Below, one piece after another: positions 34,734-45,360 of a stretch of 64,000 nt of DNA. Positions within the stretch are counted from its first letter, which is position 1. Every line of letters begins with the position of its first letter. The notes under the pieces are model-generated. The model was given only the letters and a program-made list of their open reading frames with translations. It ran no database searches and had not been told where the DNA came from. Source of the stretch: Acephala macrosclerotiorum (lineage: Eukaryota > Ascomycota > Leotiomycetes > Helotiales > Mollisiaceae); contig MU119365.1 in assembly GCA_014904845.1 (NCBI GenBank), positions 60,227-124,226 on the forward strand, in the 5' to 3' direction. Made by a program: the position numbers and the translations under genes.

Positions 34734-35747
34734 TATAGAACTGAGGCAGATCAAAAAAATGAACGGATGGCAAATTATTCTGAACTCGCAGATGGTTACG
34801 GGAGTGGTGTGAGTGGTAAAGAGTGGAAGTTAATGTTGGTATCACCAGAGATACCTATTACTAGTAATAGGCCAGAAACCGAGTAAATAGATTGTCTGAA
34901 TGATTTATTGATTGGTTGTAAGTTGTAATTTAGAAGGTGCGTAAGAGTTGAGGAACATAACCTCAACTCTAGCGCAGGCAGCGCTAGTTCTAGTACGGCC
35001 TAGTGCCACACGTGACTATTATATTGTAACCACAGTTAACTTTAGAATCTATCACTGCCCAAGGCTGATTTCCGAAGACTCCAGTGCTTCCCCCAATGCT
35101 AGTGGAAAAGTCTGCTTGGAGCATTTTAAAATTCAAGGCTGTTGACCCGCCTCATCTCTGCGAATGGGGCTTTATTCTAGAGCCCCGTTCTCAATCTTCA
35201 CTCCCAGCCCATCAGTCATTGACCGGAATAGCGCCTTCAACACTTCTTCACGGCGTTCATATCACGTTGGATTATTTTTTGAAGGAGTTGGTATTCGAAT
35301 TCACTACCCTTTGAAGGCTATTTCCATCCCGCATTGTATCCACGGGGATGACGTTATCATTTGCTTTTCCTAGGCTACACCTCAGGAAGCACGAGGCTGT
35401 CGATAAATGTGCGGGATTGGCAATGCCCCAAATACGCCAATCCAGTAAATACACATAATTATTTCTGTCGTTGGCGCGCTAGGCGTAGCTTGCTGCATGT
35501 TTTTAATTTTGGCTCGTGGTTCTGGTTGTAAGAGGGCGTTTGACACAGGATCATTGCCTTGGCGCCTTAGGAGCGCACATTGTTTCCGGGCGAGACCTTG
35601 ACGCAGCCTCATACATAGTAACATATTAAAAGGAAGATCCCAGCTCCAACCCTGCTTTGTTCTTCTTCCTCTCGCTAACCCTCATCAGACTGTCTGAATT
35701 TTTGGTCACGTGGTCATTGAATTAGAGTAAAACACCACACATGCGAG
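34734..35747. other. Intergenic, no gene recognised
   Basis: About 1 kb of ordinary composition; short frames only. Confidence 0.35.
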
Positions 35748-36423
35748 ATGGACTTCACTGCGCTTGTGACCCGTCAAGGTAAGTCTAGAGTTAGGAAAAA
35801 TACGAGCAGAATGCTCATACTGTCAAGGGACAACAAATGCGGGAGCTTTAGTCAGAGGGAGTGGCTCTGAAGCTGGAAACTTCGACAACCATTCCGGAAT
35901 ATACTCAGTCACTAAGAAGGGAAACGCCATTGCAGGAGCAGTCAAGTACGGCGACAACGAGGTCTGCTGGACAAATTCTGCTACAGCAGGGGCATTCACT
36001 AGCCGGCAAGGAACGGGAGCCTACCTCAATGACGATCATTTCAGTGTCGCATCCTCAAGCATGATCAAAAACACCCCAGGACAGCTGCTGCTCGGTTCTG
36101 ATACTTCCAAGGCTCTGGTAGGACCGGACCTCACGACGATGGATCTTCGTACTCTTCATTTCAATAACGGTGGTCGTATGGCAGGTATCAGAAACGGAAG
36201 TGAGGCTTTTGCGGTGGTGGGTAATAGTAGGGCATACAAGAACGGGGACGAGGTCTTCGTGGTGTCTGATGGCAATGGCTATGCAGGTGTGACGGGAAAT
36301 AGAGTCTGGGTCTCGGATGGAGTATATGGCAACGCATGGGCCCAGCTCTGCGATTGCACAAGAAAAAATCAGGGCAGATGGTGTTATTGCGATTGCCATT
36401 GTGGTCAATCTAGACGACACTAA
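35748..36423 (+). CDS. Hypothetical glycine-rich protein with Cys-rich C-terminus
   Basis: CDS join(35748..35778, 35828..36423), 208 aa; the 49-nt intron has GTAAGT/CAAG ends and sets the frame. The protein has no obvious signal peptide or membrane span. Residues 20-180 are rich in Gly, Asn, Asp and Val with a beta-strand-like pattern (RAYKNGDEVFVVSDGNGYAG, NRVWVSDGVYGN). The last 25 residues hold six Cys and a His in LCDC and CYCDCHC, a pattern that could bind metal. No family recognised. The stop is 15 bp from the stop of the convergent gene at 36439, so the 3' UTRs must overlap. Confidence 0.55.
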
Positions 36424-36438
36424 GATACCTTCCACGAT

Positions 36439-37275
36439 TTAGAACCACTTCTCTAGAGCATCAGGCTTGCTGTCTTCCTTCTCCAATTGAGCCACTTCCC
36501 TCTTCAAAACATCGGTTCGGAATCTTCTGTAGGCTGTCTCTATCCTGGCTTTCATCTCTGGGTCGCTGGTAATTGATCTCTTGGCACTGTAAGCTCCCAA
36601 TAGCAATCCAGTTTCACCTCCGATGAATAGTCCTCCTGCGCTGAAGAAGAAGTATGCTGTGACGTCGCCAAGTGTTGATGGCTTGAGCATGGGAGTCAAA
36701 TCCGGAAGCGCCTCTATTCCCAAGATGATATTAGTAGTGTTTCCAAAACAAATACAAGCAGCTTCGATCGATCTCAAATCATTTCAGGATAGAAAAGGGT
36801 TGGTCGGATCTGGCCGTCGCTTCACGTTCTGAGAAGGAATTCATCCCAAAGCACACTAGTACCAGAACCAGCATCACCTTCCCTTCCCACTCCTCACCCA
36901 CGATCATCCTTCCTTCCTCACATTTGAAAATTATCATCACGAACGCCCGGCCGATTTCCCCGGGAACAAATAAACAGAAATGAAAGAACACTCACCAGTC
37001 CTTCCATTAGCAAACTGCACGTGAGTCGGCTTCTCCATCGCCCTAAACGCCCTGAAATAATCCGTCCTCACCTTCCTCACCCTAAACGCCATCGCAGCAC
37101 CCAACCCCAAACCAAGCAGCGATCCAATCGTTGTATAAGTTGAGAAAGTGCCAGCCGCTTTATTCAATGCATCGCGGTCTGATTGTTGGAGGTCGGATTG
37201 CATGTGTTGCTCGGCCAGTTCGGTGAGCTCTTTGCTTGCGTTTCTGCGCAGGAGGGCGAGGGAGTCGGATGACAT
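36439..37275 (-). CDS. Conserved hypothetical protein with two membrane segments
   Basis: CDS complement(join(36439..36713, 36996..37275)), 184 aa. The 281-nt intron is long for this genome but has a GTGAGT donor, a CTAAT-type branch site and phase agreement. Two hydrophobic, Gly-rich segments: TTIGSLLGLGLGAAMAF (about 48-65) and AYFFFSAGGLFIGGETGLLL (about 114-134), separated by a basic loop. The C-terminus is charged and helical (RFRTDVLKREVAQLEKED). The pattern suits a small organelle membrane protein found in many moulds, but I cannot name the family. Confidence 0.65.
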
Positions 37276-38572
37276 TTTGAAGGATTAGATGGAGATGAAT
37301 CAATTGTGACTGAATCGGAGGTTGTTGAAGGGGATGAATTGGGGGAGAGTTGGATGTTTTTGATATCAGATGTTGTCCTCGGACGAAAGTCCATCGTTAA
37401 TTGAATGACGTCGGCGGTTCGAGCTGCCCCGCTCACGTGTTGCACTATCACGTGCCATTATCTTCAAACGACCTTCTTTCAAGCTTCTTTGAGGTCCCCT
37501 GTTGCTCATTGTTATGTTCAAGTCTTAGATCTCTTCTTGAACTCTAATTCCTGTTTGTTGAATATCTTGATTTCTCAATATCTAGATGCCAGTCCACATG
37601 TAGAAGCTTGACGCCTTTCTTCCCAAGCTGTTCAACTTTGAGATATTTTGCTTCAGATGAGCCAAATTTTGGAGAATGCCATCAAATTATAGAGTGCTCG
37701 GTGCTTATAGAATAGTTGGCGATATCCAGATATCTGAGACCTCAAACTCTTTTCTCGCGTACCTTCGCTTAAAAAGGAGGTCTACGTACCCCACACATCG
37801 GAGTTACAAACATCATGTTGAAAAGTTCAGTACAAGGGGGTATCCTCCTAGTAAAGAAAGATTCAGAAGACAAATGCTCGAAGATCAATTCGACGGTATT
37901 CTCTCCAAGGCCAGCTCTGTTGCTTTCATTAGCAAGCAGTAGTCTCCTACAGTCCTACTGGGATTCGAGGAATGGTTCACGAAGCCACGAAGGCTTTGAT
38001 TCAACTTGGATATTAGAGAATGCCCTCACGCTGTCACAAGTTTTCATTGTTCATTTATTGTTCGAAAGAGTGGGTGATTCTGAAAAGAAAGACTACCTAG
38101 GCAGGCGTTTCATTGAAAATTATGACGTGCATCAGGCACATGCAACGAAAGACTCTTTGTGCCACACCCTGGGGAGAAAGCAATTTAGAATATCAACTCC
38201 TCGCAACTCATCTCTCCCAAATCTCCCGCTCAAGTTCCACTCCATGCCAGACCATAAGTAAGTGGGCGCTACTCCATCAACCCCTCCTTCTCAAAGTCAA
38301 TACTAACAGTCAACGCATTCGCAGGGATAAAGAAAACCCCAGGGGAAAGAAATCGAAATGAAAGTCCAGAACAAAGCAAGTTCAGAAAGTGTCGCCTTCA
38401 TAGTCCCCCTCCAGGTACTCGACCGCTCTGCTAGGAGAACCGATGAGAATTATGAGGCCGGGTGAGATCGAAAAGTCGAGATGGTTTATGCCCAGAGTCG
38501 CATTGTTGGCTCGAAACTGAGCTAGCATCTGATGAAGAGGGGTGACACGCTAAGCCGATGCGACACTCTTCC
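37276..38572. other. Intergenic, no supported gene
   Basis: About 1.3 kb. A plus-strand frame of about 148 codons at 37815-38261 has no motif, and an overlapping frame follows; neither is called. No repeat seen. Confidence 0.35.
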
Positions 38573-39691
38573 TCACGAGTACTTGGCCAACTTCTTCTCA
38601 TCCAGAACTACAAAGGTCTTCTTCTCCTCATCCCAGACTCTGCCTACAGCCCAAGCCTCCTTGCCAGTGATAGGTGGCTGGGGAACGAAGCTAGGCTTCT
38701 TGAAGTATGGTGTGAAGTAAGGCATTTGTCCGGTTCGCAGATGCTCGGGCTGCGTGTCTTTTGGTCGAGGTGCAAAGGGATTAGGCTCATCGTCAGCGTC
38801 CTCGTCTTCATCGACATCCTCCTCGTATTCCTTGTCCCCGTCTTCGTCCTCGGAGTATTTGGGGATGGTTATCGGAGCGGGGGGAGCGCGTCGTCCACAT
38901 CGTGTTGGTGCCATGACCTCTTCTTGGTCTTCGACTGCGGTTGATGGAGGAGCACGTCGTGCACGTCTAAACGGGGCGACGACTTCGTCTTGATCTTCGG
39001 GCGTAGTGGCTTGAGAAGGACCGGGGCCGTTCTTCGCAGCCTGCGCAGCGAACTTTGCGGCTCTCTTGGCCTCGTTGGTAGCTGCACGCTTCTCCATCGG
39101 ACCCTTCATTCTACCATCTGCCCAGCGCTTTCTAGTTGCTTCGGCCAATTTAGCACTCTTCGCCTTTGCCTTGCGCACGGCTTCTGTCAATTTTTGTTCG
39201 GATTCAGCTTCGGAGTCGTCTTCAGGCTCGGATGCGCTCTTGGCTTGCTCGTCTTCTGAATCGGGAGTGGGTGAATTGCGGCGCGGGGACAAAGGTGAGA
39301 TTGTTGGAGGGGTGATGGAGGGTTCGCGATGGTCTGGTCGTGGTCTTGTTCGGTTTGGGAGAGGAGTGCCTGGCTTTCGGACAGGAGGCGAAGAGGGGAA
39401 TTGAGTTGGGGAGAAAGAACCGTCGTCTTCATCGTCCGAGTCCTCTGGGATCAAATGTCTCATAGAAGAGCGTACGCTTCCGCGGCGAGTGGGAGCTGGT
39501 CGTTGCACAGCGCGAGAAGTTGGAAGGAACTCGTCTTCGTCTTCGCCTTCGTCTTCTTCATCCGAGACGTCGATGATTGGTTGCCTAGTAGCAGAGCGTC
39601 CACCTGTGCGGCGGGTTGGAGCTGGATTTTGCGTAACAGATCCTTGCGGAGCAGTTTGCTGTTTCCATTCGTTGCGCGTGGTAGTAGGCAT
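38573..39691 (-). CDS. Acidic, intrinsically disordered protein
   Basis: A single exon of 372 codons. The composition is strongly biased: Asp/Glu tracts (DVSDEEDEGEDEDEF, EDEDGDKEYEEDVDEDEDAD), Arg/Pro-rich stretches, and a basic Lys/Ala block (AVRKAKAKSAKLAEATRKRW). Two internal duplications are seen: a TRR...R..R.I/L...D.DE.D unit repeated twice near the N-terminus, and an EDQ-EV-AP-R--RRAPP unit repeated twice in the second half. A short ordered tail ends in AVGRVWDEEKKTFVVLDEKK. Charge pattern suggests a nuclear or chromatin-associated protein (inference). The sustained codon bias and lack of stops support a real gene. Confidence 0.7.
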   Translation of the reverse strand: MPTTTRNEWKQQTAPQGSVTQNPAPTRRTGGRSATRQPIIDVSDEEDEGEDEDEFLPTSRAVQRPAPTRRGSVRSSMRHLIPEDSDDEDDGSFSPTQFPSSPPVRKPGTPLPNRTRPRPDHREPSITPPTISPLSPRRNSPTPDSEDEQAKSASEPEDDSEAESEQKLTEAVRKAKAKSAKLAEATRKRWADGRMKGPMEKRAATNEAKRAAKFAAQAAKNGPGPSQATTPEDQDEVVAPFRRARRAPPSTAVEDQEEVMAPTRCGRRAPPAPITIPKYSEDEDGDKEYEEDVDEDEDADDEPNPFAPRPKDTQPEHLRTGQMPYFTPYFKKPSFVPQPPITGKEAWAVGRVWDEEKKTFVVLDEKKLAKYS

Positions 39692-42600
39692 GGTTGCGAG
39701 TTTCTTTGTACTTTTTTGAAGGTTAGTAGTTGAGAAGATGTATGAGAAGGGGATGCGCCTTGGTTCTTGAAGGTGCTTGCAGACTTGAATCGAGAGATCG
39801 ACGGGAGGGAGGAGTTGAGACTCGAGGACGAGCTTTTAACTTTGATCTCCCTGGGAACTTACGCTAGGCTAAGCGAAACAAAGCTCTTAATTTCATCCGA
39901 TACCCGAAGGTGAGGTTGTACTTTGATATCGTCATTCGAGGACCCTCGAGTTCACGATGTACAAAGCATTGAGCAAGTCACGTGAATGCTACCCGAAAAG
40001 GTTACCTACCTAGGTACGTAGAGTCCTTCAAAACCCTGCTACCGGCTTATAATACCAAGTGGTACCGGTATCAGATCGATATCATCTACCTTCATTAATC
40101 TCCAGCATCACACTCATCGCAAACCTTGAATATCAACTGTGTCTGAACGATTTTCGCTTAGTTCCAAGCTCAGCTCAGGGGGACGGCAGGGAGCCCACAA
40201 GCTCGGGGATGGAATTAAGTTAGAATATGAATGACGAATTCACTGGGAGGCACACGGGAGCAGGGACAGAGGATTTCCAGTAGTCAGTATGCTTATTTTC
40301 AGAAAGATAGCTTCGCGGCTCAGCTTTGCAGATCCTTCATAATGAGGTTGCACTTATCTCGCCAGCCACTTTGCAATTCTCCTCTCAATTTGAATCTAGC
40401 AACCCATCTAGGATACGACACACTAAGCTATCTACTTCGAGGAAGTTCTAGGGTATAAATACCTCCCCCATTTTGTTTCCGGACAGCAACAAATCACAGC
40501 AGAAGTCGCAAGTAGTAAAGGATGGTGCCTGGCTAGTACGGCTTCACTTGTGCTCTTTTCCCCTTCAAGGAATGAAAGTAAGACGAGTCTAAACCATTCG
40601 CAGGATCAAGGCATTTCGCGAAACAAGAATGATTTTACAACCGTTTAGTAAGTGTAACAAAGAGATATTAGCAATGAAAACGAAATGACAACATTGCTAT
40701 CTCTAATTCCATTCTTACAAAAGCGAAAATGAAGGAGAGGCGAACATGAAGCCTTTAGAGAATCATGCTTCAAATTATGAATTCTCAGCGATCAAAGGGG
40801 GAGGGTTTGGACATGTTCCCTCATACAATCATCTACCATCTTCATGTTCGCGTTTGGTTTATAAAAAGAGCTGAGCTTGAGTTTATACATTGGAAGGGAT
40901 GGAGATACCGTGATTGTGGATAGGCGGGAAGCGGAAAAGTGAATGAAGATTATGTTTTCATTTTAGGCGGGGACTGTGTGCATACAACACCATCTCTACC
41001 TTTGCCATTACTCTCTATTATGCCTCCGATGTAAATCTTTACTAGCTTCTTACTTGTGCTGGATCTTTCGGGAGCTAACCTACTTCGAAACAAATAGAGG
41101 TATTGTGATTCTGAGGCAGAGGAAAGGAATAAGTCCAATACGCAGCCTTTTCTCCACTGAGAAAGAGGAAGTGGCAAATCAAGGTATGACCACACGTGAC
41201 CAGGGACATTCCTTTGTACAATATCCCTGCTGGAACAACATCTTACCTAAATGTTTAAACTTCCCATATCTTTCTTCTCAATCTAGATATCGCACTGGGC
41301 AAGAGAGTTGAGCTTGAGCTGAACTTTCTACCCAGGGGATGAGTAAGAATCTGGTATTCGTCTGGTACTGCAGAGTTTGTCCCCAGCCAAACATCCCATC
41401 CATGCCTGGATATTATGGAATGAACATAGACCGCGCTTACCTCCATACTCCCCCTTACCCCAGATATCATACTCGGCATGAAAGCTGACATCCAGCTGAA
41501 CTTTCAGTGTGGGAGAATGTGCAGGGTAGAATGACTCACAACCCCTCTCATCTTCGTTCTTGCACCAATATCAACCCTGGCCTCAACTTCCCAGACCGCT
41601 CCGATATTCAACTCGAGTTTGAATATTCAAACACATGCAAAATAGCAAGAAGAGCCATATCTCCGTCGCCACTATCAAATTTTACTCCTTTAGAACAATG
41701 CGCTCGATTCCGATTTGGTTCATACTGCCAAGACCTCCTTTTTCCTTCTGCAGCAACCACTTCCCCAGAACCTGGTATCATCACTCAATTGGATACCAGC
41801 ACCTCTAACCCTCGCACCTTCTTCCCCTTGTACTCTTTTATCATGGATCGTAGTTTCTGGCCACATTCATAAATGCCGCAAAAATCGCCACCCCTTTCCC
41901 ATCCATCCACTCCCATTATCTATCACCACCTTCTACCAACCTTCCACGCACCCCATATTGTTGCCTTCTCGTCCGCGCGGCCCTTTTGTGTTTCATATTC
42001 CCATCATCCACCTGTCGGATACTTGAAGTGTGGATAGAGTACGGTAGAGTATAGCCACAGTCAGGGGCAAACTCGCCACCCAGCCACCCAGTTACCCAGC
42101 TACCCAGCTAAGCTTCCCCGGAATTCTCGGTTAAGGAGGCAAATGTCAGAAATAAAGAGAGCTAGAAGTATCAGAATTCAATCGTAACCTCCTTCTTCTT
42201 TTCGCGTAGCTTTGGTGGATGTTGCGGGATGGAATGGAAGCAGAGTGATGCGGAGAGAAGAGGTGGCGAGCATGTGAATTGATGCCTTCCTCGATTCTTT
42301 GACGCTTGTCGGAGAATGAAGGGGGCACGGAAACGATGAGAATTGAAGTGAAGGGTAGGCATGTGAACGAGCCACTCGGCTCCAACACTCAGAAGTTCGC
42401 ATGGGAGTGAAGGTTAGAGGACACTCGTCCAGACTCACGATCCTTGTGATTGGGACTCAGGCATCAGGCATCAGGCAACAAACGAAGCGAAGGGAGATTG
42501 AAGTTCTGTGAAGAGAAGATCGAAATAAACTCCATTCAGATGCATCTGTATGCACTGTTTGCTGTGTTGCTCATCAAGATCATATCCATCATTCATCAAT

Positions 42601-43314
42601 CGTATCATATCCTCTGCTCTTCCTCCCCACAAGATCCGCTTTCGCATCCTCACAACTTCAGCTCCACTCTCCGAACCTCTCCCTTCATAATCTTGGCTCG
42701 ATCTCTCCACTACTCTTCCCACATCTCCTCTCTCGGTCCATGAAAAGCAATAAAACAGCGCACCAAAAAACTCCGCAAACCATGCCTCCAGCCACCTCCC
42801 TCATCCACGAGATCTCATCTTCGTAAATTGATGAAGGAGTGTGAGCGTATGTAAAATACAACAACGACCTCGAAAAACCAACGAACGAATGCATGCATGC
42901 ACCCCCATGTAAAGACCGACCAGCTCAGCTTGGCTCGCAATTGTAAAAAGGACCGTCTAAAGGAAAGAGAAAAAACAATTTCTTCACTCCATCCTATGCC
43001 GTGCGTGCAATGCTAGCAATGCAGCCTCTCAATCGTCGTGATATGCATCCCGTCTCATTTCGTTGTGTTTCTGATCGTGAAAAAACTGTGGTGGAAAAAT
43101 TTGAAAACCGGAAAAGTAATGGAAGGAGAAATCTCGTTACTGTGAAATAGGGTTTTCGTAATCAGGTGTACAAGAATCGAACGAAAAAGTTATCTTCTCC
43201 GCGTCGCGCACATCAAGGCGCCCTCATTAAAATCTCAGGATGCCTGCAACGATCATAGTCGTTTCTCCTGGTTATGTTGGTATAGGTGTAGAAAGGTCAA
43301 AGGTTGTGACTGGA
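39692..43314. other. Long gene-empty interval of ordinary composition
   Basis: About 3.6 kb between two minus-strand genes. Open frames up to about 134 codons occur but lack motifs or splice structure. It probably contains the promoter and 5' UTR of the acidic protein gene and the 3' UTR of the J-protein gene; long UTRs or non-coding RNAs are possible. No transposon ends or tRNA recognised. Confidence 0.4.
42077..42110. repeat. Short tandem repeat, ACCCAGCY unit, about four copies
   Basis: Units CACCCAGC, CACCCAGT, TACCCAGC, TACCCAGC in a row within the gene-empty interval. A simple microsatellite-like tract. Confidence 0.7.
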
Positions 43315-45360
43315 TCACGCGTACACTGGATCTCCTCGGCCGCGATGAGGAGTTCCGTAGTAATCTCGTGGATCACTTGGTCGGCGGTTGGTATCATACA
43401 GGCTTGCTCCGGGGTAGTTGGAGTAGGACACGTTCTCAGTGCCATATGTAGGTGCGTACTTGACTTGCTCATAGGCGGCAGCAGGGGCTTGATGTCTATG
43501 ACTACGACTACTTCCGCTTCCTTCTCTGGGGAGCTTGGGTCGTAATGCCGTCACGATGACGGGCTTCACAGGTGGAGGTTCGGGAGCTGTGTAGTAATTT
43601 GAAGTTGGAGACATGTGATATTCATCGCTGGGAGGGTTTCGAGCTATGGGAGGTCGTTCATGACGAGCCGGTGTACCGCGAGGAGATGTACTTCGTTCAC
43701 GAGCGTAGGAAGGTTCGTTCAGGCCGTGTAGATCCGATCGATGACTTCGCGTGGAAGTTGTGGGATGAGCTCGTCCTTCGGCGACGCGATATACTGTTGG
43801 CTCAGGAGCTCGACGAGGATAAGTCGGTGAATCAGAATCTGATTCAGTCGAATTGTATTCCTTCCTCAACCTGCTCCCACCACGTTCGCGGCCTCTGCCG
43901 GGATCTCGTCCATCGTTTGTGAATGTTTGTGATCGTGGAAGAGAAGGGATGGTATCTTTTCGTGATGCTGAGTAATTGTCTGTCGTTCTCGATCGATTGG
44001 GCTCTTTGCGGGTCTGCGACAGATTAGGCGGAGCAGATGAGTACGACGGCAGCGAAGGTTTTTTTGGGGGTCCAGCGGGCGATGGCGATTGAGGTTCAAC
44101 AATATTGATGTAGGGATCTCTTGCTGTATGTTCGGGCGATCGTCTTCTCGACTTTTCTCGTTTCGAAGATGGCGGTGTATCGGAAGATCTCCTTGGGTCC
44201 TTGTAACCAGACGATCGTCTTGCAATATCGTCATCATCATTGTATTGTTGTTGAGGTCGAACAGTAGCATATTGTACATTGTACGCTGGTGAAGGCTGGC
44301 CAGCAAAGGTCTCGGTTCTTCGCATGCCAGGATGAGGGTGATGGCGATCGTCTTCTGCCTCGACCGCAACCTTTCGGCGTGCAGCTTGCATATATGCTCC
44401 TGCGAAATCCCTATGATCGCTCCATTTTGGATCCATGGGGGCTTCCTTGATCTGGGAACGTTGGGCCTGAATCTTGGCCGCACGAACTTCCTCAGCACGA
44501 ACATGTTGAATACGGTCGGCTTCGGCACGCATCGCAGCAGCGTCAGCCTCGCGCATCCGTATCTCCTCTTCCATTCGCCTCGCTTTCTTCTCTGCAGCTC
44601 TTGCTCGATAGACTTCATCGTCAGAAGAGTCATCCTCGACGTAGGTTTTGCGGCCCTTCTCTTCCGTGCGAGACTTCCTCTCTTTCTCCCTCGACTTTGT
44701 TTTGTCTTTATGTGATCGCTCCCGCCTCTCCTTATCCCTAGCCTTCTCCGATCGTATTCTGTCCTCTTGTCGGATTCTCTCATCTCGGGCTCTTTCCTCT
44801 GCTTGTCGCCTCTCTTCTTCTTGTATCTTCCTTAGCGTAGCTTCTCTCCTGGCCTCATCATCCCTTGCAGATGGTCGTTTTCGATCTCGATCTGTAGCCG
44901 ACTCGTAACTGGACGACTTCTTCGGTGTATGTCTAATCGGCTCATCATACAGGTCCTCATGCGACCTCGGTACGCCTGCGGAGTGGGTATAGACTTTGGG
45001 GGCCGAACGGGCGTATGAGTTCGCACGAGGCTCTGCAGTCTTGACCTCGTACTCGAAAGGATTGCTTCTAGGTGTTGGATTACCCCTTCCCATCTCCTTC
45101 CTCAACTCGTACAATTTGACCTGATCATCATACTGTTGTCTCTTGGTGTCATCGCTGAGCAGCTCGTACGCTTGCTGTACCTTCTGGAATTCATCTTGCT
45201 TGACGGCTTTCAGGGCTGCATCTTGCACCTTGTCCGGATGGCATTTGAGGACTAGCTTGCGGTGCGCACTGCGGATCTCTGGGAGCTTTGCATCTTTGGC
45301 TACGCCGAGTAACTTGTATGGGTCGGGAGGCAAGGGCGAGTTCATGATGGTCGAGGTCAA
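43315..45360 (-). CDS. Large J-domain (DnaJ/Hsp40) co-chaperone protein
   Basis: A single exon, 681 aa. The J domain occupies about residues 13-85 with PYKLLGVAKDAKLPEIRSAH, the essential HPD at 41-43 (KCHPDK) and the YELLSDDTKRQQYDDQ helix. It stimulates Hsp70 ATPase through HPD. Residues 150-330 are a long charged Arg/Glu helical region with many RERE/REK-like steps, likely coiled coil, and the rest is Ser/Pro/Arg/Tyr-rich and disordered. There is no Gly/Phe region or zinc finger, so this is a class C J-protein. A second in-frame ATG lies five codons downstream (MNSPLPPDPY) and could be the true start. Function beyond Hsp70 recruitment is unknown; the RS-like tail hints at RNA or nuclear roles. 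Confidence 0.9.
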   Translation of the reverse strand: MTSTIMNSPLPPDPYKLLGVAKDAKLPEIRSAHRKLVLKCHPDKVQDAALKAVKQDEFQKVQQAYELLSDDTKRQQYDDQVKLYELRKEMGRGNPTPRSNPFEYEVKTAEPRANSYARSAPKVYTHSAGVPRSHEDLYDEPIRHTPKKSSSYESATDRDRKRPSARDDEARREATLRKIQEEERRQAEERARDERIRQEDRIRSEKARDKERRERSHKDKTKSREKERKSRTEEKGRKTYVEDDSSDDEVYRARAAEKKARRMEEEIRMREADAAAMRAEADRIQHVRAEEVRAAKIQAQRSQIKEAPMDPKWSDHRDFAGAYMQAARRKVAVEAEDDRHHPHPGMRRTETFAGQPSPAYNVQYATVRPQQQYNDDDDIARRSSGYKDPRRSSDTPPSSKREKSRRRSPEHTARDPYINIVEPQSPSPAGPPKKPSLPSYSSAPPNLSQTRKEPNRSRTTDNYSASRKDTIPSLPRSQTFTNDGRDPGRGRERGGSRLRKEYNSTESDSDSPTYPRRAPEPTVYRVAEGRAHPTTSTRSHRSDLHGLNEPSYARERSTSPRGTPARHERPPIARNPPSDEYHMSPTSNYYTAPEPPPVKPVIVTALRPKLPREGSGSSRSHRHQAPAAAYEQVKYAPTYGTENVSYSNYPGASLYDTNRRPSDPRDYYGTPHRGRGDPVYA

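Noticed and set aside
37815..38261. Plus-strand frame of about 148 codons
   Set aside because: Reads as low-information sequence; neighbouring frames equally open.
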